Origin: Rhizobium sp. WSM4643
GTDB lineage: Bacteria > Pseudomonadota > Alphaproteobacteria > Rhizobiales > Rhizobiaceae
NCBI RefSeq assembly: GCF_025152745.1
Contig: NZ_CP104040.1
Span: 4,121,501-4,185,500, forward strand
Reading direction: 5' to 3'
DNA length: 64,000 bases
Of this stretch, positions 44,010-54,294 are shown one piece after another (the stretch's first letter is position 1; each line of letters starts with the position of its first letter). Under the pieces are notes generated by a model. It was not told the origin of the DNA. It saw only the letters and a program-made list of their open reading frames with translations, and ran no database searches. The position numbers were made by a program, and so were the translations under genes.

Positions 44010-44474
44010 TTAGCTTTCGGCCTCCAGAAGCCGCGCGCCTGGCCCTTCCTTGCCCAGCCGGTCGCAGGGATTGCGCAACGGACAGCTTTCGATCGACAGG
44101 CAGCCGCAGCCGATGCAGCCGGTCAGACGGTCGCGCAGCAGACTAAGGCGCCTGATTCGCGCGTCGAGATCATCCTTCCAACGCGCCGACAGCGTCTGCC
44201 AGTCGGCGACGGTCGGCGTGCGCCCCTGCGGCAGGGACGTGAACGCCGCCTGGATTTCCGAAAGCGGAATGCCGACACGCTGCGCCACCTTGATGATGCC
44301 GAGCCGACGAAGCACGTCGCGCCCATAGCGCCGCTGATTGCCGCGGGAGCGGATGCTCGAGATCAGCCCCTTGGTCTCGTAAAAATGCAGCGCCGAGACG
44401 GCCAGGCCGCTGCGCTCTGCCACTTCGCCGACCGTCAGGAGCTTGCCGAGCGGCGCTGCAGGAATTGTGTCCAT
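44010..44474 (-). CDS. soxR: Redox-sensing activator SoxR
   Basis: A 154-residue MerR-family regulator. The DNA-binding part reads [20 protein letters not shown], and the [2Fe-2S] cluster ligands are in [19 protein letters not shown] (C-x2-C-x-C-x5-C). The oxidised cluster activates target promoters by untwisting a 19-bp spacer. The gene faces an FMN reductase across a perfect soxbox, so that gene is its likely target; there is no soxS, as expected outside enterics. Confidence 0.95.
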   Translation of the reverse strand: MDTIPAAPLGKLLTVGEVAERSGLAVSALHFYETKGLISSIRSRGNQRRYGRDVLRRLGIIKVAQRVGIPLSEIQAAFTSLPQGRTPTVADWQTLSARWKDDLDARIRRLSLLRDRLTGCIGCGCLSIESCPLRNPCDRLGKEGPGARLLEAES

Positions 44475-44480
44475 CGCCTC

Positions 44481-44511
44481 TTGACCTCAATATTAGTTGA
44501 GGTTTTATAAC
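44481..44511 (+). promoter_or_regulatory. SoxR-controlled promoter with soxbox
   Basis: -35 TTGACC (44481-44486) and -10 TATAAC (44506-44511) are separated by 19 bp, the over-long spacing characteristic of MerR/SoxR promoters. The soxbox CCTCAATATTAGTTGAGG (44485-44502) has both 6-base arms identical to the enteric CCTCAA-N6-TTGAGG. It drives the FMN reductase gene rightward. Confidence 0.9.
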
Positions 44512-44557
44512 CCTTGCTCCCGCAATCGTAAAGTCCAATCGCAACAAGGAGCAACGC

Positions 44558-45154
44558 ATGCAAACACCCACCAGGCTGGCTGTCATCTATGGGAGCACGA
44601 GAGAGGGCCGCATCTGCGACCGGGTGGTCAAATGGCTGACGCAGGAACTCCTCCGCTTCCCGCAATTTTATATCGACATCATCGACCCATTGGATTTCGC
44701 GCTGCCGGCCAACCGTGACATGACGCACCCCGAAATCGACAGGCTCGCCAGGCGACTTGGCATGGCCGACGCCTTCATCATCGTCACGCCGGAATACAAC
44801 CACAGCTTCACCGCCTCGTTGAAGTCGATCATCGATTTCTTCTTCGAGCCCTGGCAGGGCAAGCCGGTCGCCTTCGTTTCCTATGGCGGCATATCCGGCG
44901 GCCTGCGCGCCGTCGAACAGCTGCGGCTCGTCTTTGCCGAACTCCACGCCGTCACGATCCGCGATTCGGTGAGCTTTGCCGCACCTTGGAACCGCTTCGA
45001 CACGGACGGGCGGCTCGACAATCCCGCCGATGCACTGCGTTTGCTCGATCGGATGATGGCGAGGCTGGAATGGTGGACGCGGGCACTCGTCACTGCCCGT
45101 AGCGATCGTCCTTATGCCGGAATAGAGCGCCGCGTGTCTTTTCAGACCCGCTAA
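44558..45154 (+). CDS. NAD(P)H-dependent FMN reductase family protein
   Basis: A 198-residue flavodoxin-fold reductase. FMN-binding motifs are YGSTREGRICDRVVKW (residues ~10-25) and TPEYNHSFTASLKSIIDF (residues ~77-94), with FVSYGGISGGLRAVEQL later. AAGGAG precedes ATG 44558. It is driven by the SoxR promoter, so it probably reduces flavins or quinones under redox-cycling stress. Its last residues (ERRVSFQTR) are encoded by an intergenic repeat that also ends ykoF. Confidence 0.9.
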   Translation: MQTPTRLAVIYGSTREGRICDRVVKWLTQELLRFPQFYIDIIDPLDFALPANRDMTHPEIDRLARRLGMADAFIIVTPEYNHSFTASLKSIIDFFFEPWQGKPVAFVSYGGISGGLRAVEQLRLVFAELHAVTIRDSVSFAAPWNRFDTDGRLDNPADALRLLDRMMARLEWWTRALVTARSDRPYAGIERRVSFQTR

Positions 45155-45225
45155 GGGCGCTCTATCACTTTGAATCTGCGCATGATCCTTTCCGAAAATC
45201 GATTCCGATTTTCGGGGTTATGCGC
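45124..45225. repeat. Repeat element overlapping the FMN reductase 3' end
   Basis: The left part (GCGCCGCGTGTCTTTTCAGA...GGGCGCTCTA...ACTTTGAATCTGC) recurs at 46105-46160 with few changes. The right part is a palindrome GCGCATGATCC...CCGAAAATCG / CGATTTTCGG...TATGCGC (45178-45225). It contains the end of the reductase coding sequence. Confidence 0.7.
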
Positions 45226-45282
45226 CAGCCGCCTGAGGCAGGAAGCTCCGGTTTCGTTCCCGGCAGGTACGGAACCATTGGG

Positions 45283-45315
45283 AACACCCGGGCAGGACCC
45301 CGTCCGGGGTGTTTT
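45283..45315 (+). terminator. Terminator after the FMN reductase
   Basis: AACACCCGG (45283-45291) pairs, with one bulge, with CCGGGGTGTT (45304-45313), followed by TT. It lies before the TPP riboswitch and probably ends the reductase transcript; it could also be part of the riboswitch leader. Confidence 0.5.
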
Positions 45316-45407
45316 CCGTCACCTCGGCTTCATTCCGACCGCACGGACGGGCTCGCAATTTTGCGGTTGCGGGGAGAAAACCCCGGTGATAGTTTCCGCG
45401 CAGATAA

Positions 45408-45497
45408 CAGGGGAGCTCCGTATCGCCGGGGCTGAGATGTGAGGCGCAAGCCTCTGGACCCTTCAAAGCTGATCTGGGTAATGCCAGCGGAGCGAGG
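45408..45497 (+). ncRNA. TPP riboswitch (THI element)
   Basis: The thiamine pyrophosphate aptamer is recognisable from its invariant parts: GGGGAGC at the 5' side, GGGGCTGAGATG (45428-45439), the hairpin GAGGCGCAAGCCTC, GACCC (45457-45461), CTGATCTGGGTAATGCCAGC (45469-45488) and the closing GGAGCGAGG. The closing strand contains the likely ribosome site of ykoF (ATG 45503), so ligand binding should block translation directly. It regulates ykoF-thiXZ and perhaps thiY. Confidence 0.93.
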
Positions 45498-45502
45498 TTC
45501 AG

Positions 45503-46135
45503 ATGTTCTCAGGCGCACAAGTGTCACTCTATCCGATGTCCGGCAATTTCGTCGGCATCATTCTCGATGCCGTCAAGGCGCTCGATCCCTATCGCGACCG
45601 GCTGCGCATCGAGACCGATGACATCTCCACACTGCTGGTCGGCCCGCCTGACATCCTCTTCGCCGCCATGCACGACCTTTTCGTCGCCGCCGCAAGGACC
45701 GGCGAGCATTGCGTGCTGTCCGCCGCCGTTTCACGCGGCTGCCCCGGCGAGCCCGACGACGCCATCTGCGGTGTCAACCCTTCCCTCGGTCACGCGGAGC
45801 CGCTTGCCGAGCGCATAAGAGCCGCACTTGCCGCCGTTGACATCGCCACCGAGAGCGGACGGCCGACCGCTGCGCAATTCTCGCTCTACGTCATGGGCAC
45901 CGGTACCCATATGGACGAGATCTATGGCTGCATCGACTTCCTGAAGCGCTCCGGCACTTTCGACCGCGCCAAAAATTTCTGCACTAGGCTTTCCGGCGAT
46001 GCCAGCGCGGTCTTCGCCACCATTCGTGAGGCCTTCTGTCGCTTCGGCGACCCCGAAGGGCATGTGACCCTCGACATCACGGTGTCGGCCAATACAACGC
46101 CGCGCGTCTTTTCAGACGCGCAAAGGACGCTGTAG
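45503..46135 (+). CDS. ykoF: YkoF-like thiamine/HMP-binding protein
   Basis: A 210-residue cytosolic protein of the YkoF family, which binds thiamine or its pyrimidine (HMP). Two related halves start AQVSLYPMSGNFVGII (residue ~5) and AQFSLYVMGTGTHMDEIYGC (residue ~123), the tandem ferredoxin-like domains of this family. The gene directly follows the TPP riboswitch and precedes the ABC importer genes. Its last ~13 residues (from TTPRVFSD) are encoded by the same repeat element found at the end of the FMN reductase, in a different frame. Confidence 0.88.
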   Translation: MFSGAQVSLYPMSGNFVGIILDAVKALDPYRDRLRIETDDISTLLVGPPDILFAAMHDLFVAAARTGEHCVLSAAVSRGCPGEPDDAICGVNPSLGHAEPLAERIRAALAAVDIATESGRPTAAQFSLYVMGTGTHMDEIYGCIDFLKRSGTFDRAKNFCTRLSGDASAVFATIREAFCRFGDPEGHVTLDITVSANTTPRVFSDAQRTL

Positions 46136-46160
46136 CACCTTGAATTTGCTGCCGACGAAA
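46105..46160. repeat. Repeat element at the ykoF 3' end
   Basis: GCCGCGCGTCTTTTCAGACG...AGGACGCTGTAGCAC-TTGAATTTGC matches the left half of the element at 45124. It includes the inverted repeat GCGTCT-TTTC-AGACGC and supplies the ykoF stop codon. Confidence 0.65.
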
Positions 46161-46178
46161 GCTTGAAATCGAACGCTG

Positions 46179-46985
46179 ATGACACTGTCAAACCCATCGG
46201 ATTCGCGCCTTGCCGCGCTCCGCGCCGCTCTCTACCGGGGCATACCCGCCTTGCTTGCCGGTTGCGTTTTTTTGGCGGCGTGGGAACTCTATGTCGATCT
46301 TTCCGGCATCAAACCATCCATCCTGCCGGCGCCTTCGCGCATCGTCATCCAGGGCTGGCTGAACCGCGAGGCGCTGATCGCCAATACCTGGCCGACGCTC
46401 GGCGCGACACTCGGAGGTTTCGCCCTGTCGCTTGGCTTCGCCTTCGCTGCCTCGATCCTCATGGATTTCGTGCCCTTCATGCGCCGGGCATTGCTGCCGA
46501 TCTTCATCACCAGTCAGACCCTGCCGCTGGTGGCGATCGCGCCCCTCGTCGTCCTCTGGTTCGGCTTCGGCCTGTTGCCGAAGATCCTGCTGGTGGCGCT
46601 CGTCACCTTCTTCCCACTGCTCGTCGCCTTGCTGCAGGGTTATGAATCGACCGACCGTGACATCGCCGAATTGCTGAATTCGATGAAGGCGAGCCGCTGG
46701 CGGGTTTTCTGCCTGGCACGGCTCCCCTCCTCGCTGCCCTATTTCTTCGCCGGTCTGCGGATCTCGATCACTTATGCCGTGGTCGGCGCGATCTTTGCCG
46801 AATATGCCGGCGCCGCCCGCGGCCTCGGCATCTATATCCTCAATGCCAAGAACAATTTTCGTCCCGATCTCGTGCTCGCCGCCGTTATCGTCAGCGCCGT
46901 GCTGACACTCTGCCTCTTCGCAGCGACGCTGATCATTCAGCGCCTCGTCATGCCCTGGCAACCATCCGGGGAGCGGCGGCGATGA
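46179..46985 (+). CDS. thiX: Thiamine-precursor ABC transporter permease
   Basis: A 268-residue inner-membrane permease of the SsuC/TauC/ThiX type with about six helices (ALLAGCVFLAAWELY; ILVALVTFFPLLVALLQGY). The EAA-like ATPase-docking loop is ELLNSMKASRWRVFCLARLP (residues ~163-182). It lies between ykoF and the ATPase gene, whose start it overlaps by four bases, all under the TPP riboswitch, so the substrate is a thiamine pyrimidine precursor such as HMP or formylaminopyrimidine. Confidence 0.88.
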   Translation: MTLSNPSDSRLAALRAALYRGIPALLAGCVFLAAWELYVDLSGIKPSILPAPSRIVIQGWLNREALIANTWPTLGATLGGFALSLGFAFAASILMDFVPFMRRALLPIFITSQTLPLVAIAPLVVLWFGFGLLPKILLVALVTFFPLLVALLQGYESTDRDIAELLNSMKASRWRVFCLARLPSSLPYFFAGLRISITYAVVGAIFAEYAGAARGLGIYILNAKNNFRPDLVLAAVIVSAVLTLCLFAATLIIQRLVMPWQPSGERRR

Positions 46986-47794
46986 GCGATAGAATGGTTG
47001 AACTCAGCAATATCTCGAAGTCCTTCGACGGCATGAAGGTGCTGGACGATATTTCGCTCGCTGTCGAAAGCGGCGAGTTCGTTTCGATCGTAGGCCCATC
47101 CGGCTCCGGAAAATCGACCGTACTTCGATTGCTGACACAGGCGCTTCGGCCCGATTCCGGCACTATGCTTTTCAACGGCACGCCGCTGGAACAAGCGCCG
47201 CATTCCTTTGCCTTCATGCCGCAGCGCGATGCGCTGATGCCTTGGCGCCGGATCATCGACAATGCGGCACTCGGCCTTGAGGTGCACGGTATGAGCCGCC
47301 GCGCGGCCCGCGCCGCGATCGCGCCTCTGTTCGAGCGCTTCGGCCTCGCCGGCTTCGAGCATCGCCACCCCTCCGAACTGTCCGGCGGCATGCGCCAGCG
47401 CGCCGCGCTGCTGCGCACCGTCGTCCAGACCCAGGACATGCTGCTGCTCGACGAGCCTTTCGGCGCGCTGGACGCGCTGACACGCATGCAGATGCAGGAA
47501 TGGCTGCAGGGCATGTGGACCGAACATCGCTGGACGGCGCTGCTGATCACCCACGACGTTCGCGAGGCCGTGTTCCTCTCCGACCGGATCTACGTACTTT
47601 CGGCCCGTCCGGCGCGTATCATCCGCGAATTCCGCGTTCCCCTGCCCCGTCCGAGAAGCATTGCCGATCTCGGCTCGCCGGCGGCCCAGGCGATCGAAAC
47701 CGAAATCCTGCAAACCCTGCTTCATCCGCTGGAACAGGATGGTTTTGGGCCGGTCGGCCTAAAATCTGAATCCTATTCTAATTTAAAGAGTTAG
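46982..47794 (+). CDS. thiZ: Thiamine-precursor ABC transporter ATP-binding protein
   Basis: A 270-residue ATPase: Walker A VGPSGSGKSTVLRLLT (residues ~37-52), Q-loop FMPQRDALMPW, signature LSGGMRQRAALLRTV, Walker B DMLLLDEPFGALDALTRM and switch LITHDVREAV. It overlaps thiX by four bases. The C-terminal ~20 residues (from EQDGFGPVGLKSE) are encoded by the first palindrome of a RIME element, which also provides the stop, so the natural C-terminus has been replaced or extended. Confidence 0.88.
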   Translation: MSDRMVELSNISKSFDGMKVLDDISLAVESGEFVSIVGPSGSGKSTVLRLLTQALRPDSGTMLFNGTPLEQAPHSFAFMPQRDALMPWRRIIDNAALGLEVHGMSRRAARAAIAPLFERFGLAGFEHRHPSELSGGMRQRAALLRTVVQTQDMLLLDEPFGALDALTRMQMQEWLQGMWTEHRWTALLITHDVREAVFLSDRIYVLSARPARIIREFRVPLPRPRSIADLGSPAAQAIETEILQTLLHPLEQDGFGPVGLKSESYSNLKS

Positions 47795-47841
47795 AGCATG
47801 ATGTCGTCCGAAAACCGCTCACACTTTTCGGCATCATGCTT
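47733..47841. repeat. RIME-type repeat between thiZ and thiY
   Basis: First palindrome AACAGGATGGTTTTGGGCC / GGCCTAAAAT...ATCCTATTCT (47733-47779), translated as the thiZ C-terminus; second AGAGCATGATG...CCGAAAA / TTTTCGGCATCATGCT (47793-47841). thiY starts 20 bases later. Confidence 0.8.
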
Positions 47842-47861
47842 AGAGACCTGAGGAGGTCACC

Positions 47862-48872
47862 ATGCTGCTTCTCACCCGTCGCCAGACGATCTTCGCCGCC
47901 ATTGCGGCAAGCCTCGCCGGCCGCACCGCCTTCGCCCAATCGGCGCCCGCAAAGGTCCGCATGGCGCTCGACTGGACACCCAACACCAACCATATCGGCA
48001 TCTATGTCGCCAAGGCGAAGGGCTTCTATGCCGATGCCGGCCTCGATGTCGAAATTCTTCCCTTCACCGATACCAGCGCCGGAACGCTGGTGTCCAACGG
48101 CGTTGCCGATTTCGGCATCAGCAGCGAGATCGAAACCCTCACGCAACGCGCTGGCGGCGGTGACGTGAAGATGGTCTACGGCGTCGTCCAGACAGAAACG
48201 GCACGCCTGATCTTCAAGGGCGGACGCGACGACATCAAGAGCCCGAAAGACCTCGACGGAAAGACCTATGGTGGCTTTGGCGGCACCTGGGAGAGCGCGC
48301 TGATCTCCGCGATGATCCGCAATGACGGCGGCAAAGGCGACGTCAAGACCGTCACCCTCGGCACCTCCGCTTACGAGGCGCTGGACAATGGCTCGATCGA
48401 TTTCACGCTGGAGATCTACACCTGGGAAGGCATCGCCGCCGAGCTGGAAAATCGGAAGATCGGCCGCTTCCACTATTCCGATTATGGCATTCCCGACGAG
48501 CAGACGACGGTCATTGTCTCCAGCGACGCCTATCTCTCCGCAAGCCGGGAGCACGCCCGCGCCTTCATCCAGGCGACACGAAAGGGTTATGCCTATTCCG
48601 TCGACCATCCCGACGAAGCCTGCGACCTGCTGATCGCTGGAAGCAACGGCGCACTGATGAATACGGAACTGGTAAAGGCTTCCCAGAAGGCATTGATCGA
48701 GGGGCACTTCCTAAAATCCGAGGCCGGTGTGATCGGTACGATCGACCCGGCAAAGGCCGACGCCATCGGCGGCTTCCTGGTCGAAAACGGCATTCTGGTC
48801 GATGCCAATGGCGCCGCACTCAAAGAGAAGCCGGATTTTTCCACCTATTATACCAACGAACTCCTCGCCTGA
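47862..48872 (+). CDS. thiY: Thiamine-precursor ABC transporter substrate-binding protein (NMT1/THI5-like)
   Basis: A 336-residue periplasmic binding protein with a Tat/Sec-like signal (LLTRRQTIFAAIAASLAG, cleaved near AFAQ). The NMT1/THI5 family pattern is VRMALDWTPNTNHIGIYVAK (residues ~33-52), then GFYADAGLDVEILPF and SPKDLDGKTYGGFGGTWE. GAGGAGG precedes the ATG. It completes the ThiXYZ importer after a RIME element; that family imports pyrimidine precursors of thiamine. Confidence 0.9.
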   Translation: MLLLTRRQTIFAAIAASLAGRTAFAQSAPAKVRMALDWTPNTNHIGIYVAKAKGFYADAGLDVEILPFTDTSAGTLVSNGVADFGISSEIETLTQRAGGGDVKMVYGVVQTETARLIFKGGRDDIKSPKDLDGKTYGGFGGTWESALISAMIRNDGGKGDVKTVTLGTSAYEALDNGSIDFTLEIYTWEGIAAELENRKIGRFHYSDYGIPDEQTTVIVSSDAYLSASREHARAFIQATRKGYAYSVDHPDEACDLLIAGSNGALMNTELVKASQKALIEGHFLKSEAGVIGTIDPAKADAIGGFLVENGILVDANGAALKEKPDFSTYYTNELLA

Positions 48873-48924
48873 GCCCGCCCCTGCCTTGCCCGTCGCGGCT
48901 TTCCGCTGCAAAGTCCGAGACCCG

Positions 48925-48972
48925 GAGCATGATGTCGTCCGAAAACCGCTCACACTTTTCGGCATCATGCTC
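48925..48972. repeat. Half RIME element
   Basis: Only the second palindrome is present: GAGCATGATGTCGTCCGAAAA / TTTTCGGCATCATGCTC. It is almost identical to bases 47794-47841, lying 20 bases before the acyltransferase start. Confidence 0.8.
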
Positions 48973-48992
48973 TGGGCAGGGCGGGGAACAAG

Positions 48993-50213
48993 ATGCCACA
49001 ACAGGAGAGACTGGCCGGAGCGGACTTTCTGCGCGCGACGGCCTGTCTGCTGGTGCTCGCCCACCACCTCGCGCTGCGGCTGGATATGCGCAGAATCCCC
49101 GATGAACTCGGACCGACTGCACACATCCTCCGCTTCGGCAATTTCGGCGTCGCCATCTTCTTCGTGCTCAGCGGCTTTCTTCTTGCCCATCCCTTCTGGC
49201 GCGCGCTCGACGCCGGCAGCGCCATGCCGAGCCTCCGGCATTACGCGATCCGCAGGGCGGCGCGCATCTCTCCGGGCTTCTGGTTCGCCGCCACCATCGG
49301 CTTCGCCCTCAGCCTGACGCTGCTTGCCCTGCCGCTGACGCCGGAGCTTGCACTCCGCTACGTCTCGGGGCTGCTGTTCATGAGCCAGTGGCATTGGCGC
49401 ACCTTGTTTCCTGTCGAAGCCGACGGGCCGCTCTGGTCTATCCCCTTCGAGGTCACCAGCTATGTGCTCCTGCCGATCTGCTTTCTCCTGCTGTTCCGTC
49501 TGCCCGTCCTGAGGCAGCGCCCGTTGCTTGCCCGCTTCGCCTGGCTTTGCGTCATCGCAACCGTACTTCTCGCCCATGTGCTGATCCTGAGCTTGCTTCC
49601 GCTCGACGACATCGGACGCGGCTGGCAGTACGGCCTGCAGGGCGGGGCGAAGGAGTGGATGCCGAGATATAATCCGATCGGCTTCTTTGCCGTCTTCGCG
49701 CTCGGCGCGCTTGCCGCGGGCGTCGAGGTCATGCTGCCAACAAGACGCTCCTCCTGGTTCGATGCCGCAACGGCCCTGGCCCTCGCCGTTGCCGGCTACC
49801 GCCTCGTGATATCGCCCGGCGGCTCCGCCGAAGCTTACGGTTGGCTCGAAATCCCCTATGGTTTTCCGGTCTTTCCACTGGCGGTCGCAACGGCGCTCGT
49901 TTCGCTCAGCCATTCGCAACACCTGGGCAGGCTGCTCGACAACGCTCCAGTCCGCTACATCGCAAAGATCTCATTCGGCATCTATATCTGGCAGGAGATC
50001 ATCCTGATATTGATCCAGAGGCTCGACTCAGGCTCGTTTGGCGTCGCCTCGGAGAATGTCGTTATCGGCTGGCTGCAATCTTGCGGGCTGGCGGCGGCGC
50101 TCATCCTTCTGGTCGCGAGCCTCAGCTACTTCCTGCTGGAAAAGCCGGCGATCGATTTCGGAAACCGGCTGACGTCGCGTCAACCCATTCGGGCTACTCC
50201 TTTCAAAGTATAA
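48993..50213 (+). CDS. Membrane acyltransferase family 3
   Basis: A 406-residue protein with about ten membrane helices, of the acyltransferase-3 (OafA/ExoZ-like) family that acetylates or acylates surface sugars. N-terminal family motif: LAGADFLRATACLLVLAHH (residues ~7-25) with the catalytic-type His, then GNFGVAIFFVLSGFLLAHPF; near the end SFGIYIWQEIILILI and YFLLEKPAIDFG. A sugar-phosphate transferase follows, suggesting a role in polysaccharide decoration; substrate unknown. Confidence 0.88.
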   Translation: MPQQERLAGADFLRATACLLVLAHHLALRLDMRRIPDELGPTAHILRFGNFGVAIFFVLSGFLLAHPFWRALDAGSAMPSLRHYAIRRAARISPGFWFAATIGFALSLTLLALPLTPELALRYVSGLLFMSQWHWRTLFPVEADGPLWSIPFEVTSYVLLPICFLLLFRLPVLRQRPLLARFAWLCVIATVLLAHVLILSLLPLDDIGRGWQYGLQGGAKEWMPRYNPIGFFAVFALGALAAGVEVMLPTRRSSWFDAATALALAVAGYRLVISPGGSAEAYGWLEIPYGFPVFPLAVATALVSLSHSQHLGRLLDNAPVRYIAKISFGIYIWQEIILILIQRLDSGSFGVASENVVIGWLQSCGLAAALILLVASLSYFLLEKPAIDFGNRLTSRQPIRATPFKV

Positions 50214-50380
50214 ATTTCCCGCAAGCGCAACTACAGGCATTAAGGTTAACGCGAAATACTCCCATTTTTGGCGTCTTTAGGGTTATCAAATTTTTATTTA
50301 TACCGATGACAAACGATACGTGACCCTGTATCTGTCTCACTGTTGTTCAGTACCGCATCTAAACTTCTGGACCTTGCGTA

Positions 50381-51118
50381 ATGAATGCTTTTACTTCGAA
50401 GACGAATTCACGCTTCGATCCGTCTCAGCGTCAGGACAAAACCAAGATCCTGGTTATAGCGAACTCCAACATTCGCCAGCCGGATAGCTTTTCCCCTGTC
50501 GAAAGAAAAATGGCGGTGCGGCTGGGTGTGAAGCGGTTGATCGACATCGTCGCCTCCGTCAGCGCCCTCATGGTGCTGGCGCCGCTTTTTCTGGCAATCG
50601 CGCTTTTCATCAAATTCGACGATGGCGGTCCGGTGTTTTTTCGCCAGATCCGCTGGGGGATGAACGGCCGCAAGATCACGGTCTTCAAGTTCCGGTCGAT
50701 GCGCGCCGAAGCTTGTGATCCGAGCGGCGTTCAACAGACGGTCAAGGGCGACAGCCGGGTGACCGGCATCGGCGCGGTGCTCCGCAAGACCAATATCGAC
50801 GAGCTGCCCCAGCTTTTCAACGTCCTCAGGGGTGAGATGTCGCTGGTCGGCCCGCGCTGCCACGCCATCAACATGCGGGCAGCCGGCAAACTCTACGAGG
50901 AATTGGTGCCGGACTACCATCAGCGCCACATCATGCGCCCCGGCATCACCGGTCTTGCGCAGACACGCGGTTGGCGGGGCCCGACGACGCGACCGCTGGA
51001 AGCCCGCGCCCGCATCGCCTGCGATATCTATTATGTCAGGAATTTCAGCCTGCTGCTCGACCTGAAGATACTGCTCCGGACGGTCTCCATAGAGCTGCGC
51101 GGCGGCACGGGCTTCTGA
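50381..51118 (+). CDS. Polyprenyl-phosphate sugar-1-phosphate transferase (WbaP/ExoY-like)
   Basis: A 245-residue bacterial sugar transferase that would start a polysaccharide repeat by loading a hexose-1-phosphate onto undecaprenyl phosphate. One membrane segment (IVASVSALMVLAPLFLAIAL) precedes the catalytic domain: PVFFRQIRWGMNGRKITVFK (residues ~83-102), FRSMRAEA, LRKTNIDELPQLFNVLRGEM and SLVGPRCHA, then RPGITGLAQTRGWRG. The ~45-residue N-terminal tail is polar. It is monocistronic, not inside an exopolysaccharide cluster. Confidence 0.92.
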   Translation: MNAFTSKTNSRFDPSQRQDKTKILVIANSNIRQPDSFSPVERKMAVRLGVKRLIDIVASVSALMVLAPLFLAIALFIKFDDGGPVFFRQIRWGMNGRKITVFKFRSMRAEACDPSGVQQTVKGDSRVTGIGAVLRKTNIDELPQLFNVLRGEMSLVGPRCHAINMRAAGKLYEELVPDYHQRHIMRPGITGLAQTRGWRGPTTRPLEARARIACDIYYVRNFSLLLDLKILLRTVSIELRGGTGF

Positions 51119-51227
51119 GAATGATCAGGCATCGCCGCCAGAGGTAGGCGGTCCTACGGCGCCGCGTCTTAATTTCAGCTCGGCCGATAGCCCTGTTTTC
51201 CGCACATCGACAGATAAAGGCAGAAAC

Positions 51228-51255
51228 AAAAAAGCGGCCATCGCGGCCGCTTTTT
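51228..51255. terminator. Bidirectional terminator between sugar transferase and atpC
   Basis: GCGGCC (51234-51239) and GGCCGC (51245-51250) form a stem, extended by AAAAA on the left and TTTTT on the right, so it can end both convergent transcripts. Confidence 0.85.
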
Positions 51256-51275
51256 ATGGATCTTACCGATTGTAA

Positions 51276-51683
51276 TCAATCCTGTTGAACGACGCCGCGC
51301 AAATGCGTCAGTTCCATGATGAAGTGTTCGAGCTTCGACTTGTGCTCGTGCAGTTCGGCATGTTCGAGCTCCTTGCGGGCAGCCTCGATGCGGCGCGTCA
51401 GCTCGTCCTTGTGGAGCTCCTCGACTGGAACCGCGGATTCGGCCAGCAATGTACAGCCAGTCGGCAGGACATCGGCGAAACCGCCGAACACTACGTAATC
51501 CTGCTTCTTGCCGGAGGCCGAGCGCACGCTCACGACGCCCGGCTTGATCGTCGTCATCGTCGGTGCATGGTTTGCCATGACCGTCATCTCGCCTTCAGTC
51601 GCGGGGATAACGACCTCGGTCACCATCTCCGACAGCAGCAGGCGCTCCGGCGAAACGAGCTCAAAGTTGAAATTGTCAGCCAT
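51276..51683 (-). CDS. atpC: ATP synthase epsilon subunit
   Basis: A 135-residue F1 subunit of the central stalk, which couples rotation and can inhibit ATP hydrolysis. N-terminal beta-sandwich: FNFELVSPERLLLSEMV, with the conserved GEMTVMANHAPTMTTIKPGV (residues ~30-49), then a short C-terminal helical hairpin (RRIEAARKELEHAELHEHK). Its ATG overlaps the stop of the small CxxC gene. Last gene of the operon. Confidence 0.95.
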   Translation of the reverse strand: MADNFNFELVSPERLLLSEMVTEVVIPATEGEMTVMANHAPTMTTIKPGVVSVRSASGKKQDYVVFGGFADVLPTGCTLLAESAVPVEELHKDELTRRIEAARKELEHAELHEHKSKLEHFIMELTHLRGVVQQD

Positions 51684-51921
51684 CAGTGACTTACCTTCTC
51701 GGCTATGGCTTTCGCATCTTGCAATTTAGTCCCGCAGAACGGGCAGTGCATTATCGCTTGGTCGAGATAACCGAGGCCTTCCTCGCTTTGAACCAGACCC
51801 ACCACCATCATCAGCACGCCGTTATCGGCGCGATAGACGGTCGGCGCGGCTGGTTCCGGAAGATCCGCCACGACCCCTTTCAGGGAGTCGCAGCAGAATA
51901 TCTCGTCTAGCGCATCGCTCA

Positions 51922-51922
<1 letters not shown>
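51683..51922 (-). CDS. 79-residue CxxC protein inserted between atpD and atpC
   Basis: A small soluble protein I cannot assign to a family. Its C-terminal third has CPFCGTKLQDA (residues ~60-70), a rubredoxin-knuckle-like zinc-binding half, and there is a Cys pair EIFCCDS near residues 8-13; together they could make a four-Cys site. Translation is tightly coupled on both sides: its ATG overlaps the atpD stop (TAATG) and its stop overlaps the atpC start (TGATG). Position within the F1 operon suggests expression at ATP-synthase levels; any role in F1 is speculation. Confidence 0.8.
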
Positions 51923-54266
<2,344 letters not shown>

Positions 54267-54294
54267 CCGTGATCCGTCCTAACTTAGGGCCTGA

